A stretch of 64,000 nucleotides of DNA from Marisediminitalea alba (GCF_002993365.1 NZ_PVNP01000206.1:1-64000), one strand, 5' to 3'; shown: positions 27,224 to 36,049, counted from the stretch's first letter. The notes: generated by a model not told the origin, from the letters alone. Made by a program: numbers and translations.

Positions 27224-28013
27224 ACCGAAGGCGGCGTTAGCCCGCCTGCTTGATATCATGGCGCGCCTGCGTGACCCGCAATCGGGCTGCCCGTGGGATG
27301 TGCAACAAACCATGCAGTCGCTTACCCGTTATACGATTGAGGAAGCTTATGAGGCCGTTGATGCCATAGAGCGGGGGGCACCGGATGAGATTAAAGATGA
27401 ACTGGGTGATCTGCTGTTTCAAATCGTTTTCTACGCGCAAATTGGCAATGAATCACAGCAGTTCGACTTTACGGACATCGCGAATGCAATCAGCGATAAA
27501 ATGGTGCGCCGCCATCCCCATGTGTTTGGCGAAGCAACCACCGATAACGCCGGTTTAACGGAGCAATGGGAAGCCATTAAGGCACAGGAGCGTAAACACG
27601 TCCCGCAAGCCCTACTGGACAGTGTCCCCACCGGTTTGCCGGCGTTAATGTATGCCCAGAAAATTCAGAAGAAATGCGCGCGAGTGGGGTTTGACTGGCC
27701 AGAGGTTGCCCCGGTGGCTGATAAAGTGCGCGAGGAAGTAGCGGAAATACAGGCGGAGCTGGATGCGCCGAAGCGCGATCAGCAGGCCCTCGAAGCTGAA
27801 ATTGGTGATGCATTATTTGCCATGGTAAACCTGGCTCGTCATTGTAATGTGGATGCTGATGCCGCGCTGCGCCGGGCCAGCCAAAAGTTTGCTAATCGTT
27901 TTGCTGTGGTTGAAGCGATGGCAAAAGCAGAAAAAGGCGCACTTGAAGCGCACTCGCTGGATGAGCTTGAACAACTATGGCAGCGGGTAAAACGTCAGGA
28001 AACATCTGCCTGA
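27201..28013 (+). CDS. mazG: Nucleoside triphosphate pyrophosphohydrolase MazG
   Basis: Hydrolyses NTPs to NMP and PPi; in E. coli it lowers ppGpp, fitting its place after relA. Two MazG helical units: LRDPQSGCPWD with the EExxEVxDA-like EEAYEAVDAIE and KDELGDLLFQIVFYAQ in the first, and VREEVAEIQAEL with EIGDALFAMVNLARH in the second. The start is ATG 27201, set seven bases after AAGGA inside relA; a TTG three bases earlier is less likely. Length 270. Confidence 0.96.
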   Translation: MSDVRPTEPKAALARLLDIMARLRDPQSGCPWDVQQTMQSLTRYTIEEAYEAVDAIERGAPDEIKDELGDLLFQIVFYAQIGNESQQFDFTDIANAISDKMVRRHPHVFGEATTDNAGLTEQWEAIKAQERKHVPQALLDSVPTGLPALMYAQKIQKKCARVGFDWPEVAPVADKVREEVAEIQAELDAPKRDQQALEAEIGDALFAMVNLARHCNVDADAALRRASQKFANRFAVVEAMAKAEKGALEAHSLDELEQLWQRVKRQETSA

Positions 28014-28032
28014 TATCGCTTTTTGTAATGTT

Positions 28033-28935
28033 TTATTCTGCAGCCCGGGCAGCAAGGTAAGCGCGTAACGGAGCCGGACTCTGGCTCCACAAAGGGTTTT
28101 CAAAGGTTTGCTTGATGCCAGGATTTTCCAGCTCAAATATTTTTCGGTTGGGGTCGGTGGCCAGCTCCAGCGCTCGTCGATGATTGTAGTGTTTGTCGAA
28201 ATAGGTTTTAAGTTCACCGCTATCCAGCATTCTTAACAAACCCGTATACAGCCGTTTTACCAGTTTCGGATGTTTTGGCGATACAAAAAAATATTCGTAG
28301 CTGGGATAGCGCAGCAACAGGTTATCTTCGAGTTTAACTAACTTGTCGGCATGTCGTTCGAGGTCGTTGGAGACTTCGATAACATTACGCGGAAAATAGT
28401 CCACCATGCCTTTTTCTACGGCGATAAACATATTGGCAAACCACAGGCTCCAGGGGAGCCCTTCAACCTGATATCCATTGTATTTTAGCACCGTTAAATC
28501 CGGCCAGTCTGCGCCCTGTACCCCCAGATAAGACTGCAGGGTTGATTTGGTTACATCCTGCGGATAACTGCCTTGCTTGTATTTATGGATAACCAGCACC
28601 CGATAACCGGCGAGGCCTTGCAATAAGGGAAAACGTACCGTAAGCAACTGCTTTTCCCGCTCGGCTGAGGTAGCGCTCCACATTACCTGCGCCTCGCCAC
28701 TCTGGAGCTTTATAATTTGTCTGGCCTGGGGCATGGGTTGGGGATGTGGTTCTGCCACTGCCGCCCCAAATTCTGGTGTTAACTCCAGCACCTGTGCCAG
28801 GATCTGCGCGTGATAATACCCGTAGGCTTCATCGGCAAAGGCGCGGGTGAAAATCACTTTTTCTGGCGCGTCGTTAGCGAAGCCTGCCGGGCTGAATAAC
28901 ACGGCGAGCAGGATTGAAAATGAAAAGGGTTTCAT
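28033..28935 (-). CDS. Periplasmic solute-binding-like protein
   Basis: Signal peptide about 1-20 (ending AGFAND). The rest resembles type-II periplasmic binding folds: a Q-rich helix (PQARQIIKLQSGEAQVMWSA), central domain crossing (RFPLLQGLAGYRVLVI), and KLVKLEDNLLLRYPSYEYFFVSPKHPKL in the second lobe. No lipobox. No permease or ATPase gene is near, so it may be an orphan sensor or binding protein rather than a transporter part. The start ATG 28935 is chosen for the signal peptide; the frame runs on 5' without protein character. It converges on mazG with a 19-bp gap. Confidence 0.75.
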   Translation of the reverse strand: MKPFSFSILLAVLFSPAGFANDAPEKVIFTRAFADEAYGYYHAQILAQVLELTPEFGAAVAEPHPQPMPQARQIIKLQSGEAQVMWSATSAEREKQLLTVRFPLLQGLAGYRVLVIHKYKQGSYPQDVTKSTLQSYLGVQGADWPDLTVLKYNGYQVEGLPWSLWFANMFIAVEKGMVDYFPRNVIEVSNDLERHADKLVKLEDNLLLRYPSYEYFFVSPKHPKLVKRLYTGLLRMLDSGELKTYFDKHYNHRRALELATDPNRKIFELENPGIKQTFENPLWSQSPAPLRAYLAARAAE

Positions 28936-29042
28936 AAACAGCAATATATGTTTGAATTCGTTATCAAGATTAGTCGACGAATAAAGCTTGTGCCAATTTA
29001 ATTTTTTGCTGTGTTGGGGGTATGCTTTTTGTGCAAATGCTG

Positions 29043-29048
29043 TATAAT
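29043..29048 (+). promoter_or_regulatory. Candidate -10 box of the rplM-rpsI promoter
   Basis: A consensus TATAAT sits 159 bases before the rplM start. No good -35 element lies at 16-18 bases. It fits a strong ribosomal protein promoter, but only the -10 is clear. Confidence 0.45.
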
Positions 29049-29064
29049 TCGCGCCCTGCCCAGT

Positions 29065-29206
29065 TACACCCACCTGTGGGAAGGTGGAAGAATCATCAGA
29101 CTCGAAGGGGTCAGACAGTTGATTTTAGGTAGGTTTGAAACGTTGTTAATCGCTTAACAATGCTTCTTAACCAAAGTAACGACGAATTATTTCGGTGAAT
29201 TTTAAA
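29065..29206 (+). promoter_or_regulatory. Structured leader of rplM-rpsI, possible L13 autoregulation site
   Basis: The leader can form a hairpin from CCACCT...AGGTGG near 29070-29087 and a perfect TTGTTAA-TCGC-TTAACAA hairpin at 29143-29160. In E. coli, L13 represses its own operon through the rplM leader. Whether this leader does the same is inference from position and folding. Confidence 0.4.
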
Positions 29207-29635
29207 ATGAAAACTTTTGTTGCAAAGCCAGAAACGGTAGTCCGTGACTGGTATGTGGTAGACGCCACAGACAAAACTCTGGGTCGCTTGGCTTCTGAAA
29301 TCGCACTGCGTTTACGTGGTAAGCATAAGCCTGAGTATACTCCTCACGTTGACACTGGTGACTACATTGTAGTTATCAACGCTGAGAAAATTACTGTAAC
29401 TGGTAACAAAGCGCAGGGTAAAATGTACTACGCTCATACTGGTTATCCTGGTGGTCTTAAAGAGACTAACTTTGAGAAGCTGCTTGCTCACAAGCCAGAA
29501 ATGGTGCTTGAAAAAGCGGTTAAAGGTATGTTGCCAAAAGGTCCTCTGGGCCGTGCAATGTTCCGCAAGCTTAAAGTTTACGCAGGTGCTGAACACAAGC
29601 ACACTGCTCAACAGCCTCAAGTATTGGACATTTAA
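29207..29635 (+). CDS. rplM: 50S ribosomal protein L13
   Basis: Early-assembly protein of the large subunit. The start [20 protein letters not shown] is nearly the E. coli sequence, which sets the start at ATG 29207 rather than the GTG four codons earlier. Further hallmarks: [39 protein letters not shown]. Length 142, identical to E. coli. Codon use is strongly biased, as expected for high expression. rpsI follows after 12 bp. Confidence 0.98.
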   Translation: MKTFVAKPETVVRDWYVVDATDKTLGRLASEIALRLRGKHKPEYTPHVDTGDYIVVINAEKITVTGNKAQGKMYYAHTGYPGGLKETNFEKLLAHKPEMVLEKAVKGMLPKGPLGRAMFRKLKVYAGAEHKHTAQQPQVLDI

Positions 29636-29647
29636 GGAGCTTATCAC

Positions 29648-30040
29648 ATGGCAGATACTCAATATTACGGCACTGGCCGTCGCAAAAGTTCTACTGCTCG
29701 TGTATTCCTGCGTCCAGGTTCAGGAAACATCACAGTAAACTCACGTGCTCTTGACGAGTACTTTGGTCGTGAAACCGAGTGCATGGTTGTTCGTCAGCCA
29801 CTGGAACTGGTAGAAATGACTGAAAAGTTTGACCTGTACATCACTGTTAAAGGTGGTGGTTCAAATGGTCAGGCTGGTGCAATCCGTCACGGTATTACCC
29901 GTGCACTGATGGAATATGATGAAGCACTTCGTCCAGCTCTGCGTAAAGCAGGCTTCGTTACTCGTGACGCTCGTCGCGTTGAACGTAAGAAAGTGGGTCT
30001 TCATAAAGCACGTAAGAAACCACAATTCTCAAAACGTTAA
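29648..30040 (+). CDS. rpsI: 30S ribosomal protein S9
   Basis: Small-subunit head protein whose C-terminal tail reaches the P-site tRNA. It begins [19 protein letters not shown] and ends in the conserved KKPQFSKR. Length 130, as in E. coli. GGAG ribosome binding site upstream. Second gene of the rplM-rpsI operon, closed by the terminator at 30058-30087. Confidence 0.98.
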   Translation: MADTQYYGTGRRKSSTARVFLRPGSGNITVNSRALDEYFGRETECMVVRQPLELVEMTEKFDLYITVKGGGSNGQAGAIRHGITRALMEYDEALRPALRKAGFVTRDARRVERKKVGLHKARKKPQFSKR

Positions 30041-30057
30041 TACGTTTATACAGAATG

Positions 30058-30087
30058 CAAAAACCCGGCTTATGCCGGGTTTTTTTA
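30058..30087 (+). terminator. Intrinsic terminator after rpsI
   Basis: Stem CCCGGC/GCCGGG (30064-30069 and 30074-30079) with loop TTAT, extended by flanking A-T pairs and followed by seven T residues. Confidence 0.95.
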
Positions 30088-30454
30088 TGCCTGATGTACA
30101 GGGATTTTTACGCTTCTACGCAGACCGCGAAGCGCCCGCTGCACAATTGTGATAATTAAATGTAAAAAATATGTTTAAGGCCGTAAATCTGACTACGACT
30201 TTCGTCTCAGGCTGCATTACCGGCCTGATTTGGCGCAAATATTTATCCAGTTAATTCCAGTAATTCCTTGTGTTTTGAGGGGGTTTTCTTTTATCATTTT
30301 CGGTCGAAAATTATGACAATCTTTCGTGCTAAATCGCCACCTTGCTAAAACGCTCTGGCGATACGGACACGACAAGTTTAATGAAAGCCTGTAAAACCCG
30401 CCTGGGGCGGTGGTTTGCGGGTTTTCATATTATCCAAAACCTGGAGAAAAGTGG
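30088..30454 (+). promoter_or_regulatory. petABC upstream region with strong hairpin in the leader
   Basis: No gene seen. A perfect 9-bp inverted repeat, AAAACCCGC (30393-30401) and GCGGGTTTT (30417-30425), lies about 30 bases before petA and just ahead of its GGAG site (30442). It looks like a terminator stem with only four T residues, so it may be an attenuator or an mRNA-stabilising hairpin. Confidence 0.55.
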
Positions 30455-31087
30455 ATGAGCAATGTATCTGTAGATGCAAAAGAGTCTGCGCTGAGTGATA
30501 ACAAACCGCAAGATAATCCGCGTCGTCGGTTTCTAACCGTTGCGACATCGGTTGTTGGTGGTGTGGGTGTAGTAGGTGCAGCTGTACCTTTCGTTGCGTC
30601 CTGGAATCCGAGTGCAAAAGCGAAAGCGGCCGGTGCTGATGTGGAAGTTGATATCAGCGCAATCGAACCTGGCCAGCTGATTCGTGTTATGTGGCGAAGC
30701 AAGCCGGTATGGATCGTACGTCGTACGCCTGAAATCCTGGCAGAACTTGGTCAACACGAAGATCAGTTACGTGACCCTAACTCTGAAAACGAGCAACAAC
30801 CTGCATTTGCGCAGAACCAGTACCGCTCAATGAAAGAGGAATACCTCATTCTGGTAGGTATTTGTACGCATCTTGGTTGCTCTCCACAACACATGAAAGA
30901 TGGTGCGTTTGAAGAATACGTCGAAGGCGTGCCAGAAGGCTTCTTCTGCCCGTGCCACGGTTCTAAATTCGATATGGCCGGCCGCGTTTTCCAAAACGTT
31001 CCAGCGCCATTAAATCTGGTTGTTCCACCGTATCAGTTTGTTGACGACACAACAGTGATCATTGGTTCAGAAGCGGAGGTTGCGTAA
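30455..31087 (+). CDS. petA: Ubiquinol-cytochrome c reductase iron-sulfur (Rieske) subunit
   Basis: Carries the 2Fe-2S centre of the bc1 complex, moving electrons from ubiquinol to cytochrome c1. A Tat-type N-terminus (NPRRRFL at 21-27) precedes the single membrane helix. Cluster-binding boxes are CTHLGC and CPCHGS. Length 210. The start is ATG 30455 with GGAG 10 bases upstream; an earlier open frame lacks a site. Confidence 0.97.
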   Translation: MSNVSVDAKESALSDNKPQDNPRRRFLTVATSVVGGVGVVGAAVPFVASWNPSAKAKAAGADVEVDISAIEPGQLIRVMWRSKPVWIVRRTPEILAELGQHEDQLRDPNSENEQQPAFAQNQYRSMKEEYLILVGICTHLGCSPQHMKDGAFEEYVEGVPEGFFCPCHGSKFDMAGRVFQNVPAPLNLVVPPYQFVDDTTVIIGSEAEVA

Positions 31088-31088
31088 C

Positions 31089-32354
31089 ATGCAAGCATTT
31101 CTAGCCTGGATTGAAGCACGTATCCCAATGATGCGTGTGGCCAACATGCACGCTATCCAGTATCCGGCACCACGTAACATGAACTTCTGGTACGTGTTCG
31201 GGTTTCTGGCCACCATTGTATTAGTAAACCAAATCGTAACCGGTATCTGGTTAACCATGAACTTCAACCCAACTGCCGAAGGTGCCTTCGCGTCGGTTGA
31301 ATACATCATGCGTGAAATCGATTACGGATGGATCATCCGTTACATGCACAGCACCGGCGCGTCAGCGTTCTTTATCGTGGTATACATGCACATGTTCCGT
31401 GGCATGATCTACGGTTCTTACCAGAAGCCACGCGAGCTGCTGTGGATCTTCGGTATGCTGATTTACCTCGCCCTGATGGCTGAAGCCTTCATGGGTTACG
31501 TACTGCCATGGGGTCAGATGTCTTACTGGGGTGCACAGGTAATCGTATCGCTGTTTAGTGCCATTCCGGTGATTGGTCCGGACTTAGTACAGTGGATTCA
31601 GGGTGACTACGTTATCTCTGGTGCTACGCTTAACCGCTTCTTTGCGTTACACGTTATCGCATTGCCACTGGTTATTGTTATCTTAGTGTTCCTGCACATC
31701 ATTGCACTGCACGAAGTGGGTTCTAACAACCCTGATGGTGTGGCTATCAAACACAAGAAAGGCAGCCTGTCTGAAGACGAAAAAACCAAGTTTGAAATTC
31801 ATGAGTACTACACCAGCAAGTATGACATCGCAGATGATGTTGTACCCTTCTTCCCGCACATCGTGCTGAAAGACCTGGTGGCGTTTTGTATCTTCCTGGC
31901 GGCGTTCACTTACATCATGTTCTTTGCGCCGGAAATGGGCGGTAAATTCCTTGAGCATCCAAACTTTGAAATTGCTAACCCGCTGAAAACGCCTGCGCAT
32001 ATCTTCCCGGTATGGTACTTCACGCCGTTCTACGCGATTCTGAAAGCGGTTCCGGATAAGCTGTTTGGGGTTATCGCGATGTTTGGTGCGATTATCTTCC
32101 TGTTCCTGTTACCTTGGTTCGACCGCGGTACCGTTAAGTCATGGCGCTATCGCAGCGGTCTGCATAAGCTGAATCTGCTTGTGTTTGCCGGTGTGTTTAT
32201 TTTCTTAGGTTACTTAGGCGGTACGCCTCAGGAAAACTGGAAAATCACGGCGTCGCAAATCTTAACAGTGATGTATTTCGGTTTCTTCATCCTGCTGTTT
32301 ATCTACAGTAAAAATGAAACAACTAAGCCTGTACCAGCGAGGATCCCTAAATGA
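31089..32354 (+). CDS. petB: Cytochrome b subunit of the bc1 complex
   Basis: Membrane core of the bc1 complex, holding two b hemes and both quinone sites. Typical segments: GIWLTMNFNP in the first membrane helix, the heme-ligand helix RYMHSTGASAFFIVVYMHMFRG, VLPWGQMSYWGAQVI, and the Qo-site PEW-like motif as PVWYF. About eight hydrophobic helices. Length 421. Starts one base after petA stops. Confidence 0.97.
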   Translation: MQAFLAWIEARIPMMRVANMHAIQYPAPRNMNFWYVFGFLATIVLVNQIVTGIWLTMNFNPTAEGAFASVEYIMREIDYGWIIRYMHSTGASAFFIVVYMHMFRGMIYGSYQKPRELLWIFGMLIYLALMAEAFMGYVLPWGQMSYWGAQVIVSLFSAIPVIGPDLVQWIQGDYVISGATLNRFFALHVIALPLVIVILVFLHIIALHEVGSNNPDGVAIKHKKGSLSEDEKTKFEIHEYYTSKYDIADDVVPFFPHIVLKDLVAFCIFLAAFTYIMFFAPEMGGKFLEHPNFEIANPLKTPAHIFPVWYFTPFYAILKAVPDKLFGVIAMFGAIIFLFLLPWFDRGTVKSWRYRSGLHKLNLLVFAGVFIFLGYLGGTPQENWKITASQILTVMYFGFFILLFIYSKNETTKPVPARIPK

Positions 32355-33085
32355 GAAAACTAATTTGTGTACTGGCGTTGCTGTTGCCTGGGATGGCTCT
32401 GGCCGCTGGCGGCAACGTCCACCTGGACAAAGCTAACTACGATTTGAGCGACAAAGCGTCGTTGCAGCGTGGTGCGAAATTATTCATGAACTACTGCCTT
32501 GGCTGTCACGGCCAGCAGTATCAGCGCTACCAGCGTACGTTCAACGATCTGGGTATTCCGGAAGAACTGGCAGAAGAAAACCTGCAATTCACCGGTGATA
32601 AAATCTCCGATTACATTGAACGCTCTATGCCGGCAGAGTCTGCCGCTCAGTGGTTTGGTGCGGCGCCGCCGGATCTGACACTGGTTGCTCGCGTTCGTGG
32701 TGCTGACTGGATTTACACTTATCTGCGTTCTTTCTACGTGGATGAGTCGCGTCCGTTTGGTGTCAACAACACAGTATTCCCTGAAGTAGGTATGCCACAC
32801 GTGCTGCAACCACTGCAAGGTACGCCGCGCATGGTTGAAGAAGAAGCAATGGTCGATGGTGAAACAGTGATGCGTCACGCCGGTATTAAAACCGATGGTG
32901 ACGGTGCACTGACAACCGCAGAGTACGACCAGGCTATTCTGGATCTGGTTAACTACCTCGAATACACCGGCGAACCGTTCCGCCTGGAGTCAGAGTCCAT
33001 TGGTAAATGGGTACTGATCTTCATCCTGGTACTGTTTGTATTTGTATTCATGCTCAAGAAAGAATTCTGGCGAGACGTTCACTAA
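32351..33085 (+). CDS. petC: Cytochrome c1 subunit of the bc1 complex
   Basis: Accepts electrons from the Rieske centre and passes them to soluble cytochrome c. Signal peptide about 1-19 (ending ALAAG), heme c site CLGCH at 49-53, candidate axial Met in GMPHVLQPL, and a C-terminal membrane anchor (WVLIFILVLFVFVFML). Length 244. Overlaps petB by 4 bases (ATGA). Confidence 0.97.
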   Translation: MRKLICVLALLLPGMALAAGGNVHLDKANYDLSDKASLQRGAKLFMNYCLGCHGQQYQRYQRTFNDLGIPEELAEENLQFTGDKISDYIERSMPAESAAQWFGAAPPDLTLVARVRGADWIYTYLRSFYVDESRPFGVNNTVFPEVGMPHVLQPLQGTPRMVEEEAMVDGETVMRHAGIKTDGDGALTTAEYDQAILDLVNYLEYTGEPFRLESESIGKWVLIFILVLFVFVFMLKKEFWRDVH

Positions 33086-33116
33086 TCGTCAGGGTTTTAT
33101 AGTATAATAAATGACA

Positions 33117-33140
33117 GGGGGCCTCTCGCCCCCTTTTTTT
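33117..33140 (+). terminator. Intrinsic terminator after petC
   Basis: Stem GGGGGC/GCCCCC (33117-33122 and 33128-33133) with a 5-base loop and seven T residues. Separates the bc1 operon from sspAB. Confidence 0.96.
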
Positions 33141-33205
33141 AGTTTATGTTGGCCGCAAATTAGCGTTCAACCATGCTCGATTTAATGTATCTCGGAGGAG
33201 AATGA

Positions 33206-33838
33206 ATGGCCGTAGCCGCGAATAAACGTTCAATCATGACGTTGTTCTCAGACACGATTGACATCTATAGTCATCAGGTTCGTATTGTATTGGCCGAAAA
33301 AGGCGTTGGCGTTGAGATCAGCTACACCGATCCCACTAAACTGCCTGAAGACCTGATGGAGCTGAATCCTTATGGAACAGTGCCCACTTTGGTTGATCGT
33401 GAATTAGTGCTGTATAAGTCTCACATCATCATGGAATACCTTGATGAGCGTTTTCCTCATCCGCCACTGATGCCTGTTTATCCGGTATCCCGTGGTCAGA
33501 GCCGCCTGATGATGCACCGCATCGAACAGGACTGGTACAGCCTGGCAGCGCAAATCTTCCGTGGCGAAGGTGATGTGGAAACTGCCCGCAACGATTTACG
33601 CGAAGCGCTGTTAAGCCTGGCACCGGTATTTGCCGAAATGCCTTACTTCATGAGCGAAGAATTCAGTCTGGTAGATTGCTACCTTGCGCCGTTGTTATGG
33701 CGTTTACCTGCCCTGGGCATTGAGCTTAACGGTGGTGGCGCTAAAGACATCCACGCTTACATGAACCGTATCTTCTCAAGAAGTTCGTTCAAAGCGTCGC
33801 TGACTGATCAAGAACGCGAAATTCATAACCCGTTATGA
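33206..33838 (+). CDS. sspA: Stringent starvation protein A
   Basis: Glutathione-S-transferase-fold protein that binds RNA polymerase and regulates stationary-phase and acid-stress genes. It begins MAVAANKRS like the E. coli protein, with DIYSHQVRIVLAEKGV, the IIMEYLDERFPHPPLMPVYP block and FSLVDCYLAPLLWRLP. Length 210. GGAGGAGA ribosome binding site. Overlaps sspB by 4 bases. Confidence 0.97.
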   Translation: MAVAANKRSIMTLFSDTIDIYSHQVRIVLAEKGVGVEISYTDPTKLPEDLMELNPYGTVPTLVDRELVLYKSHIIMEYLDERFPHPPLMPVYPVSRGQSRLMMHRIEQDWYSLAAQIFRGEGDVETARNDLREALLSLAPVFAEMPYFMSEEFSLVDCYLAPLLWRLPALGIELNGGGAKDIHAYMNRIFSRSSFKASLTDQEREIHNPL

Positions 33839-34281
33839 GTCAAATGACCTCCAACCAACCGTATTTGTTAAGAGCGTTTTTCGACTGGATTGTTGATAAC
33901 GATCTCACGCCCTACATTGTTGTAGACGCCACAAATAGTCTGGTTGATGTGCCGCAGGAATTTGTTAAAGACGGTCAAATTGTGCTGAACATCTCGCCGT
34001 CTGCCTGTGTTAATTTCTATCTGGATAAAGATGGTTTGTCGTTTCAGGCCCGTTTTAGTGGCCAGCCGCGCAGCCTGAGTATGCCTTGTGAGGCAGTTCT
34101 GGCTATCTATGCGCGTGAGAATGGCGCCGGTACGGTATTTGCTCCTGAGGGCATGCCGGCTGATGAGCCCGAAGCAGACGACAGCGCTCCGGTTCTGGAA
34201 GAAGCAAAAACAGACGCTGAGGTACCGCCTCAGACGCCACCAAAACCTCGTGGTAAACCTAATCTGAAGGTCATTAAATAA
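33835..34281 (+). CDS. sspB: ClpXP protease specificity-enhancing factor
   Basis: Adaptor that delivers ssrA-tagged peptides to ClpXP. The folded N-terminal domain (about 1-110) has the family pattern PYLLRAFFDWIVDNDLTPYIVVDA and ISPSACVNFYLDKDGLSFQARFSG. A long acidic linker follows, ending in the ClpX-binding tail GKPNLKVIK. Length 148. Coupled to sspA. Confidence 0.97.
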   Translation: MSQMTSNQPYLLRAFFDWIVDNDLTPYIVVDATNSLVDVPQEFVKDGQIVLNISPSACVNFYLDKDGLSFQARFSGQPRSLSMPCEAVLAIYARENGAGTVFAPEGMPADEPEADDSAPVLEEAKTDAEVPPQTPPKPRGKPNLKVIK

Positions 34282-34304
34282 TCTGGCGTGAATAGATAAT
34301 CAGT

Positions 34305-34332
34305 AAAAACCGGCTTAACCGCCGGTTTTTTT
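34305..34332 (+). terminator. Intrinsic terminator after sspB
   Basis: Stem ACCGGC/GCCGGT (34309-34314 and 34321-34326) with loop TTAACC and a run of seven T residues. Confidence 0.95.
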
Positions 34333-34522
34333 ATGCCTGAAAATTGTGATTTTTCTGTGAAACTTTTGCGAACTTTGTCGGCCATGCTTAGCGCTATGAA
34401 GAACGGGGGATAGCACGCATAAGCGTGGCTCCGATTTTCTAATCCTCGGTATCTGTTGCTGTGTACAAGTAATCCAGTGAACTATCGAGGCCTGAAAATT
34501 ATTACGCGCAAAAGGAATCTCT

Positions 34523-35236
34523 ATGAAACTAAAGCAACTGACACCCTTAATGGTCGCCACCGGCCTGACTGCAATGAGCGGATTCGCTCAGGCCGCCGAG
34601 CTTGAAGTTACCGTGCAAAACCTCACTCGCGGTATTTATTTTACGCCCATTTTAATTACGGCCCATAGCCCTGATCAGCAGCTTTTCAATGTGGGTGAAG
34701 CCGCCAGCACCGAGCTGCAGGCGATGGCTGAAGGCGGCGATATTTCCGGATTGGAAATGGCCGTCGATGCATTAAGTGCCGATACAGTCGCTAATCCAGC
34801 TGGCGGTTTATTAATGCCAACCGCAGCCACGACAACGACTTTATCGACCATGGACGGCAACACCGCATTATCTATCGTTGCCATGATGCTGCCGACTAAT
34901 GATGGCTTTATTGGTCTGAATAGCTGGATGATCCCCGATGAGCCGGGTACTTACACCGTGTATCTTAATGCCTACGATGCGGGCACTGAAGCCAACGATG
35001 AAATCCGGGGCGGCGGCGCACCTGGGGCGCCGGGTCTGCCTGTTCCACCGCCGCTTGAAGATCTGGTGGGAAATGGTGGTAGTGGTGTAACCAGCGAAAT
35101 CACCAATGCCACGGTGCACATTCACCCCGGGAATCTTGGCGACAATGATACCGAGGCTGGCATGTCTGATATTTCCAATACTGTCCAGCGCTGGTTAAAC
35201 CCTGTTGCCATGGTCACCGTTACCGTATCAGAGTAG
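34523..35236 (+). CDS. Exported spondin-domain protein 1
   Basis: Signal peptide about 1-24 (SGFAQA). The mature protein has the Spondin_N-like pattern: LEVTVQNLTRGIYFTPILITAHSPDQQLFNVGEAASTELQAMAEGG, a mid-part MMLPTNDGFIGLN, and a metal-site-like VHIHPGN near the end. A glycine/proline-rich insert (GGGAPGAPGLPVPPP) interrupts the domain. Spondin domains in eukaryotes are adhesive matrix modules; the bacterial role is unknown. Followed after 8 bp by a lipoprotein paralogue. Confidence 0.85.
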   Translation: MKLKQLTPLMVATGLTAMSGFAQAAELEVTVQNLTRGIYFTPILITAHSPDQQLFNVGEAASTELQAMAEGGDISGLEMAVDALSADTVANPAGGLLMPTAATTTTLSTMDGNTALSIVAMMLPTNDGFIGLNSWMIPDEPGTYTVYLNAYDAGTEANDEIRGGGAPGAPGLPVPPPLEDLVGNGGSGVTSEITNATVHIHPGNLGDNDTEAGMSDISNTVQRWLNPVAMVTVTVSE

Positions 35237-35244
35237 GAGGTCCC

Positions 35245-35952
35245 ATGGTTATACAACAACGATTCGGACTTTCACTGGTCGCGTTAAGCTGCCTGGCCCT
35301 GACTGCATGTGATCATAACGATGATAACGAGCCTGCCCCGGTGCCACCCGCTGATGTCTCGTATTCCTATGAGGTGACAGTACAAAACATAACGCAGGGA
35401 CAACCGCTGTCGCCGGTAGGTGTAGCGCTGCATGGTGATGCGGTGATGTGGGAAGTAGGCATGCCTGCCTCAGCGGCTCTGGAAGTACTCGCTGAGGGTG
35501 GTGATAACAGCGATTTTACTGCCTCAGAGGGCGTAATGGCCTCTGCATCAGGTGCAGGGCCTATTGCGCCGGGTAGCAGTGAAACCATCACTGTCACAGT
35601 GATAAATGAACCTGATACGTTTATCAGCGTTGCTACCATGTTGGTTAACACCAACGACGCGTTTGCTGGCGTTACCGGCCATGCTTTGGGTGAGCTTGAA
35701 GTGAACCAGAGCATGACCATGGTATTGCCCGTCCTCGATGCAGGTACCGAGGCCAACAGCGAGGTGGCGGGCACTATTCCCGGCCCGGCTGATGGCGGGG
35801 AAGGCTACAATGCTGAACGGGACGATGCGGATTTGGTGAGCTTTCACCCTGGCGTGGTTTCGGCTCAAGATGGCCTGAAAATGTCGGTGCTTACTGCTGC
35901 GCATCGGTTTGATAACCCGGCGGTAAAACTCACCATTACCCGGGTTGAATAA
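35245..35952 (+). CDS. Spondin-domain lipoprotein 2
   Basis: Lipoprotein signal with a good lipobox (LALTAC, Cys near residue 22), then an acidic DHNDDNEPAP linker. The same domain pattern as the upstream gene follows: YEVTVQNITQGQPLSPVGVALH, ASAALEVLAEGGD, MLVNTNDAFAGV, VSFHPGV. The pair is a diverged tandem duplication, one soluble and one lipid-anchored. GGAGG site upstream, translationally close to gene 1. Confidence 0.85.
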   Translation: MVIQQRFGLSLVALSCLALTACDHNDDNEPAPVPPADVSYSYEVTVQNITQGQPLSPVGVALHGDAVMWEVGMPASAALEVLAEGGDNSDFTASEGVMASASGAGPIAPGSSETITVTVINEPDTFISVATMLVNTNDAFAGVTGHALGELEVNQSMTMVLPVLDAGTEANSEVAGTIPGPADGGEGYNAERDDADLVSFHPGVVSAQDGLKMSVLTAAHRFDNPAVKLTITRVE

Positions 35953-35990
35953 CCACCGCAATAAAAAAGTGGAATAAAGTTTCCTGTCTT

Positions 35991-36049
35991 CCGGTCTGTT
36001 GATTAATAACAGGTACGCTGACTGCGTCTGCAGTCAGGCAACAGACCGG
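35991..36049. promoter_or_regulatory. Nested inverted repeat directly upstream of the response regulator
   Basis: An outer perfect 11-bp pair, CCGGTCTGTTG (35991-36001) and CAACAGACCGG (36039-36049), encloses an inner perfect 8-bp hairpin, CTGACTGC-GTCT-GCAGTCAG (36018-36037). The outer arm ends just before the GAGAGGGA ribosome binding site. There is no T tract, so it is probably not a terminator. It may be an operator or a translation-controlling RNA structure. Confidence 0.7.
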
